A stretch of DNA of 64,000 nt, from the NCBI GenBank assembly GCA_002794775.1, contig NBAY01000046.1:124001-188000 (forward strand), written 5' to 3'. Origin of the DNA: Porodaedalea pini (Eukaryota; Basidiomycota; Agaricomycetes; Hymenochaetales; Hymenochaetaceae). The notes beneath the pieces are model-generated. The model ran no database searches. It was not told where the DNA came from and saw only the letters and a list, made by a program, of their open reading frames with translations. The position numbers were made by a program, and so were the translations under genes. Positions 1 through 12,300 of this stretch are shown here, in pieces; the first letter of the stretch is position 1; every line of letters starts with the position of its first letter.

Positions 1-536
1 ATATCGGCACCGCCGTCAGGTCGCGTGATCCGATTTTCGGCGGCGACGGCGTGTATGCGAGCCCGAAGTGCGGCTGCGAGGCTAGCTTGACGACATCCAT
101 CTCGGTCGAGTTCGCGGGCGGGGGCGCGACGCCGGGACCGGCGATGGCCCAGCAGACGCTGTCGAACGGGTCGCCGTTCGCCGGGAGGCCGCTACACACA
201 TACAGCTTGGCGTCCTTCACGAACGCGTACTGGCGCGGGGTGTGCGACTCGTCGATGACGCGCGAGACGGTGTCGCTGGCGCGGGTGTTGAACGAATACG
301 CGGTTGTCTGGAGCGCGACCTGCACTAAACAATGCGCCAGCGCGACGAACACGAACGTTTTGGTGAACCGCGTGAGCGTGATCCGCTCGTACTGTTAGCG
401 CGCACAGCAAAAAAAAAAAAAAGTCGCAAGCCGAGTACATGAGAGACCGTTGACGGCACACGAGCAGAGAGCGACTGACCACGATCTTGAGCTTCGACCC
501 GACCGAGAGCTGGTTCAAAATGTGCTTGGCGCGCAT
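1..536 (-). CDS. Membrane protein of unknown function, N-terminal part, runs off the left edge
   Basis: The start codon is at 536. Exon 1 (536-480) encodes a short basic cytoplasmic leader. A pyrimidine-rich intron (479-392) follows and joins in phase to an exon that stays open to base 1. Exon 2 begins with a hydrophobic stretch (FVFVALAHCLVQVAL) that looks like one transmembrane segment. After it comes a polar region with two cysteines and proline-rich runs, as expected of an extracellular or lumenal domain. The donor (GTCAGT) is not the commonest form, so the first junction is a prediction. I do not recognise the family. High GC and a long open exon support a real gene. The C-terminal part lies outside the window. 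Confidence 0.6.
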
Positions 537-1572
537 CGTTGCGCACCTCTCATGTAAATCAACAACGCGCTCTGCGACAATGAACGGGCCAGCCGAAGAA
601 AGCGAAGGGAAAAGGAATAATATAAAGAAAAGAAAAGAGTAGAGGAAGGGGGATGGAAGATGAAGGTTAGGAAGAGCCTGCTTCTAGCTAGTCCTAGTCC
701 TGTAGAACATCCATCTGCTCCCGGGTGGTCTCCCGCAGGCATTGTATCGCGTAGCAACGGCCGTTACTGGCCACCTCCGTAGTCCAAAAGCTATCCGTAC
801 TTCACAGCATGTTTCTGTCTTCTCTATTCACTGGTTTCACTCCGTAGCCGCTTGACATGGGAAACTCGTACTCATACTCGCGGGTCATCGCACGCAAAGC
901 CTCGCCTCACGCCGGCAGACCACTAGCCGGTGTCTTCTATGAGAGAACCTGGCTTTTCTACGGCAGCAAGTCACTGCGCGCTAAACAGTAGCTCGATCCA
1001 CGAACGGATCACTGCAGACATCTCTGGATCAAGGAAATCAAGACTTGAGTTGCTCACCCCAATAGATCGGAGCCTTCGCGTCTCCATTGGGGTGGGCCAC
1101 GGCTACTGATTGCCGTGTTCGGCTCCATTATCGTGGAAACAACGCCGGCGGCCGCCATGTCTCAGAGTTATGAACCATATAGTGTCTCACAATTCCTTTA
1201 CGACAGTCCCAGGGATGAGTTCTACTTCTGAAAACCTTTGTTGATTTTGTTATCGAACTACAGCTACGTGAGAGACGGGGTGCTGATATCAAATACACGA
1301 ACGCCTTCCGCTTCATCAAGATGGTTGGTATGTTTTGCGGGTAGTACACTCGACAGGAGACCATCTGTCGGTGACATATTCGCATTCCAATTTCTACTTC
1401 TTGCTACGCTCGACTTTTTATCGCTCCAACAATAGAAACGTTCACCTCAGGCCTAAAGCGCATATTCTTCACTAAAAACTAACTCTACAGTAAGTACATC
1501 ACGGATTTCCTTTTTTCAACACTACAATTCGTCGAGGACCAAACTTGAACAAATGCCAAACAACCCCCTGAA
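537..1572. other. Intergenic, no gene seen
   Basis: About 1 kb between the leftward membrane-protein gene and the first metallothionein-like gene. It has a purine-rich stretch at 590-670, which is a pyrimidine tract on the minus strand just upstream of the gene at 536 and typical of fungal promoters. No long ORF has a convincing composition, and no RNA gene was recognised. Confidence 0.5.
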
Positions 1573-1944
1573 CTAACAGGTGCAGCCGCCGGCCTTGTTG
1601 ACGCAATCGCAGTTCAGACCTTTTCCTTCGCAAGCGCACTGCATCATGATGTCCGCGTCCATTTTTGCGCGAAGGACAAGGCCATGTTTCGGTTGTGAAG
1701 CGCACGAGGTGACTTTCTGTGCTACACTGAATCACATACAGGACAGGACACACCTTGGCAGAATGCGCCTTGTTGGTGCACGACGCGCAGGTGCACTCGT
1801 TCTTCGCGCAAGTGCAGCCGGTGCCAGAAGGCCCGCAGGCGCTGGAAAAAAAAAATACAAACATGTTTTTCGAGTGGCTCTAGCGGAGATGGGACGAACG
1901 ACGTACGTGCAGGTTTGCGGGTTCGTGGTACAGTTGCAAGCCAT
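1573..1944 (-). CDS. Metallothionein-like cysteine-rich protein (copy 1)
   Basis: Three exons (1944-1907, 1841-1754, 1638-1573) with GT-AG introns join in phase to give a 63-residue protein rich in cysteine. It is built from CxC and CxxC pairs, for example CTCAKNECTCASC in the middle and CACEGKG then CDC near the end, and it stops with CTC. It has no signal peptide and no aromatic residues. Size, cysteine spacing and composition are those of a metallothionein, so it probably binds Cu, Zn or Cd in the cytosol. Exon 1 is only 38 bases, so simple ORF callers miss the gene. A second gene of the same kind lies 1.6 kb away on the same strand. Known: fungal metallothioneins are metal-induced. Inferred: metal-buffering role here. 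Confidence 0.75.
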
Positions 1945-2426
1945 CTTTTTGATAGTTTCTTTTTAGATGGAGGCCTAGGTGTTGGCCCGGGTTTCTTCGA
2001 GTCGATGTAGGAGTTGAGTCTGCCTTGTGAGAGTAGTACGAGTGGTTATCTGGGAGACGATAAGCAGACTGCACCCTCTTGTAGGGAGGGGTAGATGATA
2101 TCACCTCCGACGTCAGCCCAGCGATGACTTCATCCCTTAGACGTCAAGAAGATACGTAGGATTGAGTTTCTATATTATTATTATACTCCGACTTCTGGTC
2201 ACTATTCTTGGGAAACGTTAATATTAATGTTATCTGCATGGTATTCCGTCGCCGAGTACCTCTACTAGTACTAGTACTGTTTGTGCGATCGTTTAGTATG
2301 TACGTACTCAAAAGCTAAAGCTTCATTTCCGTTAGAATAATGTGAGTACTAGTTGTTTTTGAAACGACACCGCTCCTTGTCGACGCAGATCAATACTGAT
2401 GTGAACACTAGACAATACAGTACGTA

Positions 2427-3181
2427 CAGTCCCCTGACAAAAGCTTTTGCACCTGACTTTTCACATGTAATCTTGAAATTATATTCCCAAATTTCAACCG
2501 CTGCCCTCGAAAAAATCCAGGCATATTTCATACTTTATAAGTAATGTATATACAAGATTTGAAGGAGAAATATAAAGATTTGAGCTGGCAATGACCTATT
2601 CATAGTTTTCCCTTTTGTGCTTATATGCATTTCCCAGACCTCCAAAAAATCCCATAAATTCATACTGAGTAGATACCATACAGATATATATGTCTGCAAA
2701 GTTTCATATTGTAATCCAATTTTTTTGAATTTATATGAGCCAAAGCATAATAAAAATTGCAGCCAAATTTGTATGTGTACTCGGGCCTCCCAGACTGAAA
2801 TTTCAAGATTTTTGCTTCACCAAACTTGCATGCACCGCTTCACTTTACAGAGAGCCGTGAAAAATCTTATAAATTCACAATGAGTATATACCTTTCAAAT
2901 CTACAGGGAAGAATTTTTTCAGATCCTGAATTTATTTCTCTGTATTTATGAGCTAAAGTGTGCCAAAAAAAGCACCATTTTTGTGTATATATCTAGACCC
3001 CCCAAAATCTCATTCCCAGCTTACCTCTCAATGTATCTGCTTCAAATATTGCACAAACATATATTATCATGTAAAAAGTATGCTTGAATTTGTTTAAGGG
3101 CAGTGGTAAAAAATTGGCGGTGCAATTTGCAAAAAAAAAACATGAAAATCAGGATGTGCAAAAACTTTTGTTAGGGGACTG
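2427..3181. mobile_element. 755-base MITE with Tc1/mariner-type ends
   Basis: The ends are inverted repeats. The left begins CAGTCCCCTGACAAAAGC, and the right, reverse-complemented, begins CAGTCCCCTAACAAAAGT. The similarity runs about 40 bases inward. Each end is bordered by TA (2425-2426 and 3182-3183), the target duplication expected of Tc1/mariner/pogo transposition. The interior is AT-rich with no ORF of note. It holds two diverged direct copies of a roughly 150-base segment (about 2640-2790 and 2855-3005), both containing a near-identical stretch around TAAATTCA and then ATTTATGAGC. It is non-autonomous. The target duplication and ends are visible directly; the superfamily is inferred. 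Confidence 0.75.
2640..3005. repeat. Internal direct duplication inside the MITE
   Basis: Two diverged copies of an AT-rich segment sit in direct order inside the 755-base MITE. Shared landmarks include CATAAATTCATACTGAGTA against TATAAATTCACAATGAGTA, and GAATTTATATGAGCCAAAGC against GTATTTATGAGCTAAAGTG. Divergence is substantial, so the duplication is older than this insertion or belongs to the family. Confidence 0.5.
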
Positions 3182-3529
3182 TACATATACTGTATATACC
3201 GGCGTGTCTCTTTTGCATAGATCAGACGTACTGTATGCATGTGGCATGTTTGGTTGAAAGCGTTTTTATATTGTAATAAGACTTGATTGTTTTTATTCGT
3301 ACATTCCTGATACAGAGAATCGCTGAATTAGACGAAACGTCACGTATACAGCATATTTGTTCAGGTTCCACTAGCACACTCGTGCCAGTGCTAGCTCTAG
3401 TTGTCGCTGGTGGATCACGAGAATCAGTACATACACTGAAGCTTGAGGATGCTTTGATAATTTGTGTTCTCCTCACCATCATGATTCATGACTCGCGACT
3501 CGCGACTACAAAAAGCAAAAAAAAATTCT

Positions 3530-3869
3530 TCACTTCTTGTCTGCACACGCGCCTTTAGTCTCGCTCCCGCACGCGCAGTTCGGCCACGAGCAGTCTGTCC
3601 CCTTGCTTTCCTAATCCACACGTCGGATAGATTCATTCAGCGACTAGGACTTTTATGACACATAGTCAGGGAACAGGGGAACAGGGGACGGGGGACACGC
3701 ACAGGTTTCGACTTGTTGACGCATCCGCCCAAAGACATACAGCAGCAGCTGTCCTTCGTACAGGTCCTACGTAGCACCAGTCAATGCGATTGTTGTATCA
3801 CGTATGTGAAGCATGGTTTGAATATAGAAAATTGACTTACGAGCAAGAGCCTTGACACTGGCAGGCCAT
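3530..3869 (-). CDS. Metallothionein-like cysteine-rich protein (copy 2)
   Basis: Three exons (3869-3841, 3766-3703, 3610-3530) join in phase to a 57-residue protein that starts MACQCQGSCS. It has a CCC cluster in the second exon and NCACGSE in the third. Like copy 1 it opens with MAC and a CxC pair, has a very short first exon, and lacks a signal peptide. The cysteine count is lower in the C-terminal half, where the chain ends in lysines, so the two genes are diverged paralogues rather than a fresh duplicate. Likely role: metal binding in the cytosol (inferred from composition). The last intron is about 90 bases; the start is the only in-frame ATG. Confidence 0.7.
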
Positions 3870-4456
3870 GATGAGTGAGTGATGATGGGAGTCGACTTTC
3901 TCTGAAGGAGGAGGAGAGGATTCACAAGTGATGAGCGTCGATTATGGGGCGGAGTACTGATAATGTTCCCACTCCCGACTATTTATAACGCCGCGTTATC
4001 AGATAGGGGTAGAAGGCCCCCCTGAATTGGCTGAAAATGGTCGTGAGTGCTCTATTATCAGTACTAGTCTTCTCTTGTCCTCGTGCATGGGCTTTTCGGA
4101 CCGGGGGTCAGAAATCAATCTTGAATACTTGACGAAGTGAGAGAAAAAGCGAAAAAAATTACTATCAAGATAATACGTTCAGGCATAGTTGTATTAATAT
4201 TGTTATCCCGCGTCGCGAGACACTCAATTGTCGGAAATTGTTTGCTTGAAAGACGTCCAGAAGTCGTTGACTAAGGATTAGACACACGGCGGGATGTCCA
4301 TTCCTCAAGAAGGTGCTAGCTAGCATTGAATCTGCAAGAAACTGCAGGGGAAAATGCGGTGAACGCTAGCTTACAATACATCTAAGCAGTTGTCAGGACA
4401 ACTCAGAAATGGCGAGAGAAAATGGACTTGCAAGATACAGGATCCAAGGAGAAGTA
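3870..4456. other. Intergenic, metallothionein promoter side
   Basis: This lies upstream of the second metallothionein-like gene and downstream of TRAPPC11. No coding potential was seen. A metal-response promoter is expected here, but I could not assign an element with confidence. Confidence 0.4.
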
Positions 4457-7400
4457 TCAGGCGGGAGAGACAATAACTGTGAATCGTTTCTCTGACGTAT
4501 TGGGATTTCGAACGACCCCAGCACCTTCGGCGGGCGGTTCTCGACCACCTTCCGTTGCCTCTGACGAAACATACGAACCATCTGATCTCCTTCTATCCCA
4601 CCTCATATCAATGATCCGGACCTCGTCGCCCGCAGCCACCGTCTCCTGCTGCGGAGCGGCCCCCGCGCCCCCTTCCGGAGCCTCAGCAACCCTGCGCGTG
4701 TCAGTCACCCTAATCTTCGGGAGGGGCACCGCAGGTCCACAATCGAGGGGAATAAGTTGCCAGATAATCTTCTCTTCCGCGCCCGGGATGAGTGTCGGAA
4801 GGCGACCGTTGCGGATGCCGGCGGCGACGAAGCTTTCGGTAGGCTCGAGGTCTAGCGAGACCATCGGGCATGCCGATCGTGTCGGGTGATGGTTCCGAAC
4901 GGTAAGCTCGAGCAGGAAGGGCTGGTGCAGATGGACGAGCGGAGGCACATGCAGGAGAGCTATGAGCCCATCTGAAGGGGGCTTGAGGGGAGGAAGGGCG
5001 AGCTGAGTCGAGGACAACAAGCCTGGGTTTCCTGTATCAGATAGTCTGGGAAATAATAAGGTTAGTCTGTAGAGAGGAAAAGACGGCAAATGAAGAACAC
5101 CGACCTCCTCCAGTCAAGGCGATACTTTCCTGCTCTACTCAAGGTCGCATCTAGATCAGCGAAGAAGTCGTCAGGGGGTGCGAGGCTGAGCTCGCACAGA
5201 ATGGAAAACTGGTCGCCGGGCATGAATTCTGGGAGGACCAGTTAAAATTCTGCTTCATTGCATATCCAAGGACTTACCGGCAGGGAAGTCCTCATCATCC
5301 AGGGAATAATGGATGACCTTTGAATATATGCTTTCCTATGATCGTTTAGCATATAATCTGCAACTGTGTGTATGAAGCATTCTTACCTCCGAATCAAGCT
5401 TGATGTTCTCAATCATCACACTGCTCGCACCAACGCATTCCACACATTCAAAGGTAGTTGTGACGAAGGCGCGTCCACCCTCGCTGTCATCCCAATATTC
5501 TGAATCAAATGTCGAAAGATCGGCAGGCCCATGTCCCATCGATGTGCGGCGAGCGTATGTCGTCTCGTGTGAGACGATGAAGGGCGAGACTGCTGGCAAG
5601 ACAAGCGTTTGCAGTACTTCACTAATCTCCACTGGGGATGCTGATGGATCCGATTCCAAATCAGACGGCGGTGCGATCGTTCGTGATTGAACAGAGACAT
5701 CAATCATACGCTCCCCTGCCACGCCGGTGCTTACAAGGTGCAGTGTCTTGCACGCTGTCGTACCAGGATGCAGCGTCCCAAATGATACGCCCTTGATCAG
5801 CCCTGATGACTGCGATTCCTCTATAATGATGTGATTTACTGGAGAAAACGGTTCAGCATCGATTTGTTTCAGTTTGGGAAAAGATGGATAGTTACCTGAG
5901 TCATCATCACCTGGTTGTAAGAGAACATCTAACGAGAACTCCAGTTCTCTGTCATCGTTATTGGTCACATCAACGCTTATGGGATACGACTCGTCGAGAT
6001 ATGCGGGTGGGTGGTGAGAGAGGACGACATCTACTTGGTGAGGTCGATGTTTGACGCTGAACGTTCATAAGTATGGTCAATTCACAGAGGCCACGACAGA
6101 AACGATGGTGACTCACATGACAGAAGAGGCATTAGCTCGCCGTATCGGGACAAACTTCGGAGGTGTTTCTGTAATCGAGCACAACCACCTTGGACTCGTG
6201 AGCGCCGCATCTCGTCGACCAAGATCGAACGGCACTTCGATGTTCCAGCCACTCTCCGAGATACAGATTTCAGCTCTCGTAAACTTCACCAAAGGCTTTC
6301 GTCAGTATCCATGGTATTCCGCAGAGATGAAGAAATAGTTGTAGTAATACCTTGAGCTCTTGCGGTACTTCCGAGGACATCGTTCCCGCAATGATAATTG
6401 TCCCGCCTCTGTGCCATTTAAGGCTCGCTTCAACCTGCTTTTTCTCGTCTTTTAGCAGTACCAAGTGACCAGCATCGACGCGGATGATCGCCTCAGTGTC
6501 CTCTTCCACTTGACTGTCGCCTTGATCGCTTCCCGGAGTAACGTGCCATACAGTAATAGACGAACGTCCGTCAGAAGAATACACTCTAAGCATGCTTATT
6601 GGGAGCCCAGAGAGAATTACACCCTCTGGAACGGTCAAGCTGATCTGAAAGGCCACCTGTTCGCTAAGCTTGATCTCTGGCGCCCAGAAAACGACTGAGG
6701 AATCCACTGGGAGAATATCGATGCCTTCAGGGACGATCGCTTGCAAATTAAAGGGCCACGTACAAAGCGGTTCGCTCTCCGTCAAATCGATCACGACGGG
6801 CTCGGCAGAGGACGGCACTGTACTCTGAAAGTTATACAATACGAAATCAGTGTCACTTCGTTGCTTCAAGGCTAGGTCTCGATACACACCTTTAGGATGG
6901 CATGCAGGTCTTCCGCAATGGTCTCCTCGTCGTCCTGCATGTTCGTTTCGCATGCTGAAACAAGTAAAAACAGAGTTCAACTCCTTTCACGAAGTTGGAC
7001 AATAGCAAATAGACAAACAATGGCCTCTGGCGATCATCTCAACCAGTAGACGTACGCTCATCTCTACATCACCGAGTTGCTGAGCACATGCGTACCACGT
7101 CGCGAGCAGTGGTCGCAACACAGATCCCCACTTCTCTCGGCTGTACGTACGCGCTATGCGCTCGAAGAATCTTAAATTTGGAAAGGAGGAAGTATGTCAG
7201 AAATTACCTTTTATCAGTCTGCTAGAGGTCTAGACTGACCTGATAGACATGTCGTATTTGCCCGACTCGTAATATGTCTGCGCGATGCGGTAGGCAATCC
7301 ATAATGTGAACCGGCCCTGCATTTGATTCTGCACAGTCACTGGCGCAGCACTGTATTTTTTGAAAAGCTCGTACGCCTTCGTGTACAGCTGTGTATAACA

Positions 7401-9386
7401 AAAGGCGTGTCAGCAATATACATTAGAACGGGACAAGCAATGTCAAAAGTGAAAAGTCATTTCATACCTCAAGTATGCTCGCCAAATGGTCGACCTTTTT
7501 CTCGTTTTGAAACCCAGGAGCTTGACCCGCTCCTTGTGTCGAGGACTGGCAAGTATTACATCAACTTTTATGCAAGAATAAGGCACAGAAAACAAACCTC
7601 GCCGTCAAGAGTCTGAATGAAACGTATCCGCCGCCTCTCGGTGCATTCGGCGGCGAAATAGTAATAGAACCCCGGGTGCATCAATGCCGTACTCGGGTTG
7701 AGTCCAAGGGCTTGCAGCGCTTCTAACTCATGTTGAGGTTGACCCGTCGTCGATACTACTGCACCAGAGGCGGAGGATGCAGGCAAGTGAGAAGGGATAG
7801 TAAGACCAAAATGAGTTCCCTGTTCAAGGAGTTCGGCGAATACACGATATCTATCGAAAAAAAATGAGCTCAGAATCCAGTGATGAAGCTTGAACTTACT
7901 GTCGCGCGAGCCAGCTCCAGTATTCGTACGTATCCTCGCCGATGCCCCAGACGCGTGCTGAGAGATCGGAGAAACGCCTTAAGTGCGTATTTAGTTGCGA
8001 GAGCGCGAGCGCATGCTCGGCGTTATACAGGAACAGTTTACAGATCTAGACGAACAAGAGTGAACGAGGAATCGAAAACTCAGATGTGTAATCACCTTGA
8101 TGTTAATCGAGTCCGCAAGTACTTTTGCTTCGGCCCATCGCTTAGTGCGTGGTGGAATAATTGCGGGAGAGCCAAACATGCCCATTAGAGTCGTATATGC
8201 ATCTTGATAGTGCCTTCAATAGCAAATAAAACAGCAGGAGTCGATGAAGATGAGAAGGTACTCACTTTAACGCGACCTCTTCTTCTCCACGGAATTCGGC
8301 GAAGCAGGCCATTTTGTATTCATAACGCACTGTCCAACCCTCTGGCCGAAGAGGGAGTGCCCGAGCAGCAGGAGCAATGCCGTGCGGATATTGCGCGCCA
8401 GCAGAAGCCTGTGTATGTCGATTGCGTTTTCGCCGAACTCGTTTTGCATGTGAGGTGTAGTACTCAAGAGCAGGATCAAATAGAGCCTGCTGAATGCTGT
8501 GTAATACTTGTTGACTTTAAGGTTAACACGAATCATAGGTTGTGCGCACCTCTTGACAAAGTCGGCTAACTCTGCAGGCGAGACGGGGCTCAGGACGAAG
8601 AGCGCCGCACGTGAATCGAGACCGCTCGTACGGCGGATGAACGTAAGGCGTCCATCGAGCGATGGGTCGTCGAGCATGCGGCGACTCGCGAGCAGCACGA
8701 CGGTCAGTTTCATGCCGCGCTCATTCGTGGCCTTCTTACGATCTGCGATCTCGCGTGCGAGCTCTACATCATGCCGGCGATTCTCTTTCTCTCTCTCTTC
8801 CCGTTCGCGGACAACATCTGGACCATCTGGCTCAAGAGGTGAGCGAGGAGTTACGAAGGGTGTAGTGTTCTCAAAAAGACGAAGGAATAGGACGAAGACG
8901 GATGGCACGAGTGACGTGTGTTTGCGAATCCAGATAGGTGCTACGAGACCGTCCGGATGAAGTGGTGATGAAGGATGAAGAGGAGACAACGGCGAATGAG
9001 GAGGCTGGGAGGACGTCGGATCTGGTATCTTCCGAGGCGGAAATTGGACTGTCTTCGAGCTCATTAGCGAAGCATAAAGTACGACTTCATCAACTAGCGA
9101 CGCGAACCTTGTCTACAAAAACGACATGAAACGTCTTGCTTTTCCTCAGTGACTCGGGCACCCATATTGCAGGCTTCCGCTGCGCACTGAGCGCTTCCCG
9201 CAGTCGGTGCGTTAACAGGGCGAATTGATCTGACGAGTTAGCTTGCTTCGATGTCGGCGTTGCAGGCACAGTAGCTCCTTCATCGGCATTGGGCAACCCT
9301 GAAAAACTTGGCTTCGGGCTGTCCAAACCTGCGACGAACATGACGGGCGCAAGCTGCACAAGCAGCTCGGCCGGGTAGGAGTTCAT
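4457..9386 (-). CDS. TRAPP complex subunit 11 (TRAPPC11/gryzun family)
   Basis: This multi-exon gene is read from an ATG at 9386. The N-terminal part ends a first long exon with FHVVFVDK. It splices in phase to TVQFPPRK and continues through a region containing LVAPIWIRKHTSLVPSVF. The middle exons carry the foie-gras domain hallmarks: GIGEDTYEYWSWLARQYRVF near 7880-7950 and HPGFYYYFAAECTERRR near 7640-7690. The last exons (6980-6270, 5968-5336, 5089-4457) encode beta-rich repeats and the C-terminal gryzun domain, including the stretch around PPLKPPSDGLIALLHVPPL. The protein is a late TRAPP tethering subunit acting in ER-Golgi and Golgi traffic. About ten introns of roughly 50-60 bases are needed; not every junction was fixed. 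All recognised segments occur in the right order without frame-breaking lesions, so it is probably functional. Confidence 0.85.
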
Positions 9387-12300
9387 GTAGTCGACGACGC
9401 CTCAGTATTCGCGAAGAATTAGAAGATAGAAGAGATTCAGATCAGTAGTTCTTAGTCAATCTGATCCTCGTCGATGTCCTGCAGCGGCTCAGCCTGCACT
9501 GCGCGTCGAATTCGACTTGAACGCTCAAGTCGTCAGGCACACGAGAAATATGTCACATGACTCAGATGCGTCGAAGCGTCGATCCACTGATCATGATCAT
9601 GATCGGTCGAGGCTCACTCTCAGCGTACAAACAAGTAGTTTCACGTATCATCAACCACTTACTAGCTACAGAGTATTGCGCATATTCTGAGTTATGAGGT
9701 TTCGTGCCAGTGATTATCTCGTAAATTTGTGCGTGTTGCACTGTAAAGCCAGATTTATAGCTGTTGATATTATGGATTTTAACCTGCTAATGAATAGCCG
9801 CTTGATGTAGCCAGACTTTTCAGACCAGTCGACTCTTTCGTTAACTGCTACATCACTTCAGATCTTTTTTGCCCTTTCACCTCAAGGCAAATTTCTTAAA
9901 TTTATGCCTTGCTCTGTGTTTCACTAAGAACCAGATATCTGGACAATGATGCGTTTGCATTAAATTTCACAGCATTTCTTCCTCGTATGAATTCATTTGC
10001 CTTTGACAGTATTCAATCTACACTTATGCTTGTCAATCCGGTCGCAGAAATTAAATGCTGAGGTGGATGCAACGCGACTCCAAAATAAGCGTAAATATGG
10101 GAGGCGCGTCAGTCACGTGCTACTAGGAGAAAACCATAATGGGCGAAGAACCCTGGCGCGGATCCTGCTATTGTCCTCGCCCGAAAAGGGCGCCTCTGCA
10201 TTCCACGAATCGCGACCAAAGGTCAGCGCCATACATATAGTCCCGTCGAAGGCTCGTGTGCATATCTTCTCAATCTGTCACCTCCATGCCCTCTGTCTCT
10301 GCGGGGTGGTCAATGCCTTCCGTCAAATCTGCGTCAAAGCCTGCCCATCGATCGACCAGCGAATGTCTGTGGCGGTGTACCATTTATTGAAGGCTTACTT
10401 ACAGGAGGGTTTAGGGCCCTGCTTCCGGAGTTTGATCTCAAACGGATGCGTCTTTCAAGCAGCTACTGGGAGGGGAGCAAGCTATCTATAGTGATGTGGA
10501 CCGACAGGACTCGTCTGTACACTAAGGACTGGCCCGGAGGCACTATGGAGCTTGAGATGCGGAGAGCGGCGTGCGCCATGGACCTTCACAATCACACGTC
10601 ACTATACAAATCATCTTGTCTGATTTAGGGCGGGTATCTCGTTTTCGAGAGCTAGGTAACGACATGGCACTAGAAGCACGCGTCGTGAGTGCCAATAAAT
10701 GATTTAACGATGATATTCTCTAGTGTCGGCCGTAGTTGCTGTCGTTCTGCAAGCGGCTTCATAGAAGCATGGAGCGGTAGGGAGGCAAGTGGGGATTGGC
10801 AAAAGAGACCTCACAGCCGCACTTCTTGTAGGCCGATACTATTCATTCGGGTTGAATGGACGTACCAAGTCTGGCTAAATTGGATCGCATGGAGCCTTAG
10901 CATGGTCGATAGAGGGCATTCGAAGTTTATCCATGCATATGGTCGTCGACTGCGCGGAGAGTTCGTGCTATCTCTATAGGCTTGTCTCAACGTGACGAGA
11001 AGTTTACCAGCATCTCGTTTGAGAATTGCCAATACCGCCTACGACTGAGAATGTATCCGGTCAATCAACAGTTCTCTCGCTGGCGGGTACAGTCTGACCT
11101 TTTTGAGGTGAAAGACCGAGGTGTTATCCTTTCCCATCGTCTCTGTCACGTGGAGATACGTAGGACCCGGGTTTCTAGGACTTCGAGTCGACTGCCCCGT
11201 GATACTCTCATTCAAAGATCTTTTGAGTTCTAGGTTAGTTTAGAGCTGTCTTGTTGTTCTACTATAGACTAACGTATTCCTGTCAATAGATAAGGGAGTC
11301 CGGAAACCAGCCAGCTATACGTTCGTACCTCGAGCCCGGAGAATGGATAGCGTCTACCGCTATCTTGACAGCAATATTGATGCTCCTTTAAGTCCAGGTC
11401 CGAGTCTAGGATCTGATTTGTGGTCTAGGCGTGGTAAGTGCTACTGCTCGTATTCGGGAGCACAGTGGACAAGTTGTGACCGCGCTGCTACTGCGACGCG
11501 GCCTCCCGTCGCGCATCTAATTCGCTATTTCTGAACCGTCTTCCTTGCTAAAGTACGTTTGCAATTAGGCATGAGAGAACTCATATCTATCTTCGTTCTT
11601 TTTGCTTCCTTGGGTACTTGTTTGTTCCCTTTCTACCGCTCTTATCAAAACTAACTTATGTAACAAGGTTTAGTCAGGCCTCGGCCCACGTGCCCTTGCC
11701 GCGACTGTGCTGGACCCTGATGCTTTGAGGCTGCTAAAATGGGAAGACGCTTACGTTTCTGTCATTACAGTAACTTACGAGACTTCAAGCTTCAAGCTTC
11801 AATGTCTATCAAGAGGTCTGTCAGATTGTACGAGAAGGCACGATGTGCTCCTTTTTGCGAAGAAGATGTGCTAGCAGTGTAGCACAGCATTCCGATTCTA
11901 TGAGGAGTGGACAAGACTCAGCCGCGGCTTTCGACAAATTTCTTGATACTCCTCTCTTCGTCTGGCTTACAGGTTGACAAATCGTCATCGGCGTTGGAAA
12001 CCCCTCGATTGTATCTGGCCCTTTTTATTTAATTCGATCATCAGTCTCCTCAGGAGCTATGGATTGCTTTCAATCGGTTTCTGATGGCTTGTCGGGCTAC
12101 TATACCTGACAAGACAGTTGCTTGTGCCCTTTAGTTCGCATCTGATCTCACCATAGAGAACTAGAACCAGGGACTACTTCGCATCAGGCAACGACGGATC
12201 TGTCTTTTGAAACTGGGAGAAGTCCGCGGCACCTAATTGATTGACAGTGGCTTCTAGGGTTCCGGTGCTTTCGGTGATGCCTTTGAATGTGAAGTCTGCG

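Noticed and set aside
51..398. Plus-strand ORF at the window start
   Set aside because: It is the complement of the GC-rich exon of the minus-strand membrane protein, which has the better splice structure and a start codon.
8508..8960. Arg/Ser-rich plus-strand ORFs opposite TRAPPC11
   Set aside because: They are antisense shadows of conserved TRAPPC11 exons.
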